Positions 57,625-64,000 of a stretch of 64,000 nt of DNA are shown here, piece after piece. The stretch comes from Melieria omissa. Taxonomy: Eukaryota; Arthropoda; Insecta; Diptera; Ulidiidae. The position numbers and the translations under genes were made by a program. The notes under the pieces were generated by a model, which saw nothing but the letters and a program-made list of their open reading frames with translations, was not told the origin of the DNA and ran no database searches. Where the stretch lies: contig OZ020269.1 of NCBI GenBank assembly GCA_963971225.1, positions 81,878,450 to 81,942,449 on the forward strand. Reading direction: 5' to 3'. Position 1 is the first letter of the stretch; each line of letters starts with the position of its first letter.

Positions 57625-57884
57625 TTTCGACGACAATCACGAAATGTCCGAGAATTTTAAATGTAAGCAAAAAAACAGCTGTTGCATTTAACTCAGTTTC
57701 GGTGGAAACGCTTGACAGTTGTCAAACTTAACAGAGCCCTTAAATGCATTTAAGCGCTCGGTGGAAATAGGCTATTAGCATGTTATGCAGTGGCGGATCC
57801 AGGGGGGGTTTGGGGGTTGAAACCCCCCCGAAATATTTGGATCAACTATAAAACTACATACAAATTAAAAGGCATTTTATAAAT

Positions 57885-59181
57885 ATGAAAGAATTACTTG
57901 TTAAGTGGCATCTTAAGTGTGCAAATGTCAGTAAGGAGGCTGCTGAAATCATTAATTTTAATCGGCAAATAATTGTTTGCTGTGAGTTGTGCTTCGGAAA
58001 CTCTCGACCTGCCTGCCCATCTATTGTGCCGTTGCTGCTTGGGAAGCTGACTGAAGTACGTGCTCTCATTGACTCAATAGCGGTACCTCAATCAGAGAAG
58101 ATTTGTGCCGACAATCTGAGCTCAAAGTCATCGACGGCGATTAAGCCGACACCGGCCGTCTCTCGTTCAACTCGCTCCAAAGCTGCGGACGCTCGCATTG
58201 CTGCACCGAACTCTGCTGTTGATGTCGCGCGCTCGCCTTCGCTAGTGAAAACTACTAGTAAAAAAACTGGGAGAACTTTGCCGCCCTCACCTAACTCTAC
58301 GTTCACTGCTAACGCTGCTACTGTTAGCACAGTCGCTGCTGTCAAAGCTAGCGCCGTCGCTGGTAACGCTACTGTTGCTGCTAGTGTCATCACTCCTGCC
58401 GTTAAGAATGCTGCCGCCAATGTAAACGCTGCAGACTCAGCTATTACAACTGCGACTGCTACTGCACCGGCTAATGCTACGACTGCTGTTGTGAACGCTC
58501 CTGCAAACAAGAACGCAGCTGGTAATGTGACCGCTGCTCCGAGCGCTGCCGCATCTGCTAAAGACGCCACTGCTGCTGACGCTGATGTTACCGCTGCTAT
58601 TAGTGCAGATGCACCCGCGTCCCCCGGAATACGTGTGGTTCTTGGTGCTGCTGCTTTTTCTTCCAATGTTGCCGCGCTTTCCCCAGCCGCTCATTCGCTG
58701 TCTCAGTCATCTGCTGCTGCTTCTCTTATTGCTGACGTTCCGCCTTTGCACGCTCGTTCGTTGCTCGCTTCGGTTGCTGAGCCGCCCAATGCCACTAATG
58801 CTTGGGTCACGGTGCACGACAAAAAGCGGAATAAACAAAAGCTGGTTTTTGTTGGATCTAATGAGAACTCGGGTCTTGATGTTGCTGTGAGGAAGAAATG
58901 GCTGCATCTATCTTAATTTTTACCATCAGTTAAGAGCCTCAGAAGAGAGCCTAATTGATTATGTGGCCCGTCAGACCTGTATTGACAGGCAGCATCTCTC
59001 TTGCTATAAATTAGTTAAGAATGGTGTGCCTTCGGACTCGCTTAAACGCATTAATTTTAAATTAGGCGTGACTTCGCCTTTCTATACTAAGCTTCTCAAT
59101 CCCGCAGTTTGGCCAGCTAACGTTAAAGTGCGCTCTTTTCGTTTTTTTCCGAGAATAGAGCTCCCGCCACGGAGCGCCTAG
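57885..59181 (+). pseudogene. CR1-type ORF1 (zinc-finger remnant, Ala-rich linker, C-terminal domain)
   Basis: The first 343 codons (57885-58916) start with WHLKCANVS...VCCELC, the back half of a PHD-like zinc finger. A long Ala/Thr/Val-rich low-complexity linker (about residues 110-280) follows, then WVTVHDKKRNKQKLVFVGS and KKWLHLS. A stop and a frameshift at about 58914 separate this from the conserved end, which continues in another frame through about 59181: YVARQT, SCYKLVKNGVPSDSLKRINF, LGVTSPFYTKLLNP. The order matches CR1-type ORF1 proteins, which bind the element RNA. Confidence 0.75.
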
Positions 59182-59201
59182 CACTCTCTTCTGATGCTCT
59201 G

Positions 59202-62080
59202 TTGGTTCCTGTAATTGCTAATCCAGTCAGTGGTGGCTCACAGGTATCTCATATGTCCGGTAGTTTAAGTAAACATCTAAATATCTACTATCAAAATGTA
59301 TCTGGTATGAGAACAAAGGCTGATTATGTGCGCTTGATGAGCTCCTCACTGGACTACGATGTCTTTGTAATCACAGAATCTTGGCTTAATTCTACATTCT
59401 TTGATTCGGAATTTTTTGATCCACACCTTTATAATGTGTTTAGGAAGGATAGAGACTCTCTCAAAACGGGCCTTAATAGGGGTGGTGGTGTTTTGATTGC
59501 TACCAAACGCAAATTACACTCAGCACTGTTGCAACTAGTGAACAATGATTCCTTGTTGGACCAACTTTGTGTACAAGTTAGGGGAGCGTCCGGCTTGCTC
59601 TTCATTTGCGTATCGTATATTCCTCCGAATAGTAGTGAAGTCTTATACAAATTACATGTCGACAATGTTTCGGCACTGCAAGCTCGGATTGGGGAGAACC
59701 AGTTGTGCGTTCTGGGTGATTTCAATCTTGGCAGTATTACCTGGTCTCATATGGGTAACTCAGTTGCTCTAACTCCCTCAAATGTACACTGCGCGCACGA
59801 GATTTACTTAATTGATAACTTTCTTAGCTTTGGCTTGCTGCAGATCAATGCCCATCCTAATAAACTTAGTCGTTTTCTGGATTTGGTTTTTATCTCTGGT
59901 AATCTTAACCTAAGGTTGTCGAATGCGGCTCACCTATTTCGCAGGTATGTTTGCATCACACACCGCTTGTTATCGATCTTGAATTTTATGAGTTCTATAA
60001 TGTCCCTTCCAGTCCAAGACCTATTTCATTTAACTACAAGCTCTGCGATTTCGAAGCATTGAACAATTTGTTCCTTGACGTGCATTGGGAGGAAATACTG
60101 TCCAGTGGCGACACTGCTACTTGTTTTTCCACCTTTAAGTCTATAGTTTTTGACCTTTGCCTGAAGTCGATCCCTATCTTCCCTGGGAACGTTCATAAAC
60201 TGCCGTGGGTTACAAAAGAACTCAAAAAGCTGAAAAATTTGAGGAATAAATTTTATAAAAAGTTCAAGGCGACTAATTGTTCCATTTACTTTAATTACTA
60301 TCAATCACATCTTAGAAGTTACAACAAGTTGGCTAAGTCGCTGTACAACAGTTACATTCGTAACTATGAAGTTGGCATCAAAAGTAATCCAAAACTCTTT
60401 TGGAATTTTATTAAATCAAAAAAATCGGTTTCCGATATACCGTCCTCGGTTTTTTTCAAGGACAAAGTCGCTGAAACCGCGGATGATGCCGCTAACTTAT
60501 TCGCACAGTTCTTCAGCTCAAATTTTGTTACTGATGCAAACGCTGATTTGGCGGACACCTTCAGTCCTGACTCCTTATTTACCTTTGGGACGTTGACATT
60601 AACTGCCGACGATGTTAAAAATGGCATCAACAATCTTAAATTTTCAACGCATACGGATTCAGATGGGCTCTCCGCTGTACTCTTGAAGAATTGCAGCTCT
60701 CTTGTTATGCCACTCCTACTGGTCTTTAACAAATCTCTTTCGTCCGGTATTTTTATAGATGACTGGAAAAAAGCATCTATAACTCCAATATTTAAGAGTG
60801 GCAATAAGAATGATATCGCTAATTACAGACCCATCTCGAAACTCACGTCGGTGTCTAAACTTTTTGAATGCATAGTCAATGAAAAACTTATGTTTTGTGT
60901 CAATAATGCGATTTGTCAAAATCAGCACGGTTTTGTTAGGGGCAGATCTACTGTTTCCAATCTCGCGATATTTGTCGAAGATTGTCTGTCTGCTTTCCAA
61001 GAAGGGAGTCAAGTAGATACTATCTACACAGATTTCGCTAAAGCCTTCGACAGAGTTTGTCATTCATTCATTCATTCATTCATTCATCATTTCTTGGTTG
61101 GGTGAAATCATACCTTTCCAACAGACAGTGTGTCTTGGCTGTTGTTAATCATTTTTCACAGCCATTTGTTGCTACTTCCGGCGTAGCATACTTGGTCCTC
61201 TGTTGTTTGTTTTATTTATTAACGACATTGGCTCCTGCTTTTCGTTTGCAAAATTTTTACTATATGCGGATGATCTAAAGATTTATGCTGCGATTAATAA
61301 TGTGGCAGACTCGCTGGCACTACAGGCTGACCTAGACAGAGTACAGTCATGGTGTACGAGAAATCACCTTTTCTTAAACATTAGTAAGTGCTTTCATGTA
61401 ACTTATTCTAGGAAGCACAGCCCTTTGCACTTGCCCTACTCCCTGTCTGGTTCACTGTTGGAGTCAGTCCAAGAAATCAAAGATTTAGGTGTGTTCTTCG
61501 ACACAAAACTTTGTTTTTCTAGTCATATCGATTTCATTATTGCCAAATCAAATGCCATGTTGGGGTTCGTTCGTCGGAACAGTGCGTCATTCTCTGATCC
61601 TTATACGTTTAAACTGTTGTTCACGGCTTTCGTCAGATCAAGGCTGGAATATGCTTCGTTTATATGGAGGCCATACCAAGTGACTCACATTAATCGCATT
61701 GAGCGCATCCAAAAGATTTGTATGCGGTTCGCCCTAAGGTCGCTGAACTTTACTGAACCGTTGCCGTCGTATATTTCCCGCTGCCGCCTTATAAACTTAA
61801 TGAGTCTAAACTCTAGGCGAACTTATCTTGCGTGCTCCTTCATTGTTGGGTTATTAAATGGGTCTACAGATTGCCCAACCCTTTAAGTAAAGTTGCTTTT
61901 AATGTTCCAATTCGTAACCTACGGCACGTAGAGACTTTCCACATCAGCCTTTTCAGGTCAAACTATGCTAAGAATGCGCCACTGGCCAGAGCCCATGCGG
62001 AACTGAATAGTGTCCCCGATCTCGATGTATCGCTTCCCAAAGGGACGTTATTAAATTTGTTATTGAATAGGTTAAGTTGA
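59202..62080 (+). pseudogene. CR1-type ORF2: endonuclease and reverse transcriptase, broken
   Basis: Endonuclease blocks (YYQNVSGMRTK, VITESWLN, RGGGVLIA, VLGDFNLG) run to about 59940, where a one-base shift moves the reading to the next frame. Reverse transcriptase blocks follow (DSDGLSAVLLKN, NYRPISKL, QHGFVRGRSTVSN, IYTDFAKAFDRV). At 61061-61087 a CATT microsatellite replaces part of the domain. At about 61180 a deletion removes the PQG motif and shifts the frame again. The catalytic YADD is preserved at about 61262-61273. The C-terminus (RIQKICMRFALR..., then VPIRNLRHVETFHISLFRSNYAKN) needs one more shift near 61880. The enzyme is dead. Confidence 0.85.
61061..61087 (+). repeat. CATT microsatellite inside the CR1 reverse transcriptase
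   Basis: Six full CATT units plus CAT follow directly after the FAKAFDRVCHS codons. Expanded repeats here take the place of the usual linker before WVKSYLSNRQCV. Confidence 0.9.
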
Positions 62081-62229
62081 AGCTCTTTTCCTCACTTGTG
62101 TGACCGTTTTTTGTTCTTTTTTCCTTTAGTCAGTAAGTTCTAAATGTACATTGGCTTATTAAATAAATAAATAAATAAATAAAAACCCCCTCCCCGAAAT
62201 ATTTTTCTGGATCCGCGCCTGATGTTATG

Positions 62230-62718
62230 ATCATGAGAATGAAAAATGTTAATAAAGCTGGAGACAGATTGGAAGATATTAAATTTAGATCTTATGTCAT
62301 CAAGAAGCTTTCAGAGAAAGGTTTAATGTGTTAATCTCACCGCATTCACATAAATTTGAGTTTATTGCTCTAAAATTCAATAGATACGAGTTATCAGAGA
62401 TGTGGGCAGTAAAGATTCTATTGATGATTTTGATAAATAATGTTAATTTCGAGTTAGGGTTTATTTATCTTTATTATTGTTAAAATAAATCGCTGGCACT
62501 TTTACTATTAAATTACATAGTTCTATTAAATTAAAGCAATTTTCTCATTTTCTTCCAATTGCATAATACAAATAAAAACAAATATAAAAGGAAAACAAAT
62601 TTAATGGAGTCTCCGGGCTTGACAGGTGAACTCCGCTGCAATTGTCGACTCTGTGAGTATTTATGTGTGCGTGAGTTTTGCTTGAGCTGAGGCGCTCGCA
62701 ATGTGGAGGCTTCGCTAT
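62230..62718 (-). other. Probable 3' UTR of the downstream - strand gene, and spacer
   Basis: TTTATT on + (62460-62465) is AATAAA on the - strand, about 255 nt after the stop of the gene ending at 62719, and is a plausible polyadenylation signal. The rest is AT-rich. No other feature is seen. Confidence 0.45.
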
Positions 62719-63920
62719 TTACGATGCGTCTGTTTTCCCCGCCGCTTTGCTCTCCAGCTGCGCCTGCAGCTGTCGCACGTGCTGGCCGGTGTTGTTGTGG
62801 CGCTGAAAGAAGGCGTTAATGGAGCTCATGGCGCGGTACTCTAGATTGTCGCTGACGTTCCAGTCGACACTGATGCTGTGGTGGCGTCCCACCGGGTTGC
62901 GGAACTTGGTCTCGTTGTATTTCTCCAGCAGATGCAGCAGACAGTCTTTGGTGTTCTTGGCCGCTTCCTCGAGGTTGACCGTCTGGTGTGTGTTGGGCAG
63001 ACCGATGGGCACGTCGCGGCTCATCTGGTTGACGCGGAATTTGGCGCGGCGCGTGCTGGCCGTCTCGACGTTGGACGTATGCTGGCTGGCGCTGGTTGTC
63101 TTTGCGTTGGCCGTGCTCATGGTGCTGACCGTTGACTTCTTCGTGGTGGTGGTGCTGCGCCACGGTGCCGCACCGATGCCGCCGTTGGTCAGCTTCGGCG
63201 TCTCCTCGATCGACTGCTGCAGTCGCATGGAGAGTGAACTGAATTTGGATTTGTTTTCGCTGGCCTTGGCGGCGACGCTGCTGTTGGCCGACCAGCTGGA
63301 TGCACTGCTCTTGGTGGTTGTGGTCGTTGAGCTGGACATGGTGCTTGCCGAGATGCCGGCGCTGCTGGAATTGCTTGCGGTCGCTTTGTCTTTTGCTGCT
63401 TTTGTGGCCGCGCTCGACGTCTTTGGTTTTGTGTTCTTGTTGCTGTTGTTGTTGGCGTCGGCCTCTCTCTTGGCGTCGTCGCCGAGTTTGTCGTTGATTT
63501 TGGTTAGCATGGAGAGGTGATTGCGAATTTCGTCGGCTAGATTGATGCGCTCACCGGAGGTGCGTCGGCCGAGCAGGTAGTTGGTGTCGGAGTTGCGTCG
63601 GTCGAACGTGTGCAGGTAGCTCTTCAGGCTGCGCTGCTGCAGGTTGAGATTCGTGCCGCTGCCGCTGAGCTCGTCAAGGCCGTGGCGTCCGAACAGGTGC
63701 TGCGGCGCGTACTGAAACGCTTGTGTCGGCGTGGGCGAGACGGAGCTGAAGGCGGAGTGCGTGCCGGCAGCTGCATGCGCGGGGAATAGTTTTTCGCGCG
63801 ATTCGTTAATGGGCGTGGCCAAGGTGCTGGGACTATCGTTGTCGAAGTCGGCCTCGGCGCCACCCAGTGTCGTTTCGTCGGTGATAGTCTCGATGGATTC
63901 GCAGGGCGATGGCGAGCAAA
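62719..63920 (-). CDS. Last coding exon of an unrecognised Ser/Thr/Asn-rich protein
   Basis: The exon begins after a strong acceptor on the - strand (pyrimidine-rich tract then CTAACAG, AG at 63921-63922) with two bases completing a split codon. It encodes 400 residues to the TAA at 62719-62721. The high GC content and strong codon bias differ from the flanking DNA. The segment opens with CESIETITDETTLGG. Conserved-looking blocks are HTFDRRNSDTNYLLGRR, NLADEIRNHLSMLTKINDKLG and, near the C-terminus, RDVPIGLPNTHQTVNLEEAA, KDCLLHLLEKYNETKFRNP and the HHSISVDWNVSDNLEYRAMS block. Between them is a low-complexity Ser/Thr/Ala/Asn linker of about 150 residues. No membrane segment or known domain was recognised. 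The upstream exons lie beyond the window. Confidence 0.82.
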
Positions 63921-64000
63921 CTGTTAGAGAGCAAAAGAAAAGTGAAGGAGGAGAAACAGAAAACAAAATTTTAGTTTCGGCTGATAACTTGCAAACTGGC

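Larger units (their letters stand above)
53668..57774. mobile_element. Degenerate PIF/Harbinger transposon (Harbinger-C) with two nested MITEs
   Basis: A TTA duplication flanks the element at 53665-53667 and 57775-57777. The termini start TAGCCTATTTCCAC on both strands, followed by imperfect similarity. It carries a Myb-like gene on + (54846-55558) and a transposase on - (about 57624-55691). The transposase has at least two single-base frameshifts and a 554-bp MITE in its last exon. A second MITE of 665 bp sits in the left arm. It belongs to a different family from Harbinger-A, with different termini and proteins. Confidence 0.85.
57839..62183 (+). mobile_element. Degenerate CR1-type non-LTR retrotransposon
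   Basis: The element is flanked by an imperfect target duplication, AACCCCCCCGAAATATTT (57821-57838), matched at 62184-62204 with a 3-nt length difference in the C run. It has two ORFs on + and a 3' tail of TAAA repeats (about 62158-62183). ORF1 begins inside a zinc-finger motif, so the 5' end is probably truncated. ORF2 carries endonuclease and reverse transcriptase but no RNase H, as in CR1/Jockey-type LINEs. At least four frame-breaking lesions make it inactive. Confidence 0.85.
57788..62221. mobile_element. 68-bp hAT-type MITE, split by a CR1-type LINE
   Basis: The 8-bp target duplication ATGTTATG occurs at 57780-57787 and 62222-62229. The ends are CAGTGGCGGATCCAG on the left and CTGGATCCGCGCCTG on the right, nearly perfect inverted repeats with the CAG start usual for hAT elements. 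Without the LINE the element is only about 68 bp (57788-57838 plus 62205-62221) and is dominated by G and C runs. It sits 2 bp from the right target duplication of Harbinger-C. Confidence 0.85.

Noticed and set aside
58088..58666. 192-codon Ala/Val-rich ORF on the - strand resembling a membrane protein
   Set aside because: Antisense of the GCT/GCC-rich low-complexity linker of CR1 ORF1. Hydrophobicity is a by-product of the repeat.
59202..61886. CR1 ORF2 as an active enzyme
   Set aside because: A frameshift near 59940, a CATT expansion, loss of the PQG region and a late shift break it.
62819..63520. 233-codon Leu/Val-rich ORF on the + strand
   Set aside because: Antisense of the Ser/Thr/Asn-rich exon of the gene on the - strand. 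No independent signal.
1..64000. tRNA, rRNA or CRISPR features
   Set aside because: No cloverleaf with A and B box, no rRNA core segment and no regular repeat-spacer array could be recognised on either strand. A covariance-model search would be decisive for small RNAs.

Overview
The window is nuclear DNA of an insect, most probably a higher fly. The best anchor is a three-exon Dacapo-type (p21/p27 family) CDK inhibitor gene. Short fly-like introns of 56 to 104 bp and a typical dipteran transposon load agree with this. A tephritid fruit fly would fit, but that is inference and cannot be settled from the sequence alone. Only two ordinary host genes can be supported: dacapo on the + strand (coding exons 35393-42097) and the last coding exon of an unrecognised Ser/Thr-rich protein on the - strand (62719-63920).

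Layout. 1-12.3 kb is AT-rich non-coding DNA with small inverted-repeat elements and tandem repeats. 12.3-25.1 kb is a nest of transposons: a mariner relic broken by a 341-bp MITE, then a Tc1-type relic split by a full-length LOA-clade non-LTR retrotransposon (LOA-1, 13656-19026, perfect 14-bp target duplication), then a pogo-type relic, then a second, 5'-truncated LOA element (LOA-2, 20555-25050, perfect 15-bp target duplication). Both LOA elements end in a (CCTAA)n tail. 25.1-34 kb is non-coding, with a piggyBac-type MITE and an inverted-repeat element carrying five copies of one 16-bp motif. 34.5-44.1 kb is the dacapo transcription unit, with a 5.9-kb second intron and no recognisable large transposon.

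44.9-62.2 kb is again transposon-dense. It holds a structurally intact two-gene PIF/Harbinger element (Harbinger-A: a Myb/SANT-like protein and a HARBI1-type DDE transposase with three exons). Facing it is an inverted, internally deleted relative (Harbinger-B) carrying a LOA fragment. Next come the 3' end of a retroposed mRNA and a five-exon gene coding for a THAP zinc finger, a coiled coil and a P-element-type helix-turn-helix, but no transposase catalytic core. A mariner 3' half follows, then an older Harbinger element (Harbinger-C) carrying two nested MITEs, and a 68-bp hAT-type MITE opened by a degenerate CR1-type LINE.

For a second look: the THAP gene resembles a truncated P-element repressor and has a duplicated exon pair. 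Harbinger-A looks potentially autonomous. The dacapo C-terminal exon packs two degron-like motifs within 20 residues. Exon boundaries were assigned by eye from GT/AG signals and reading-frame continuity, with no database search. Family names rest on recognised motifs.
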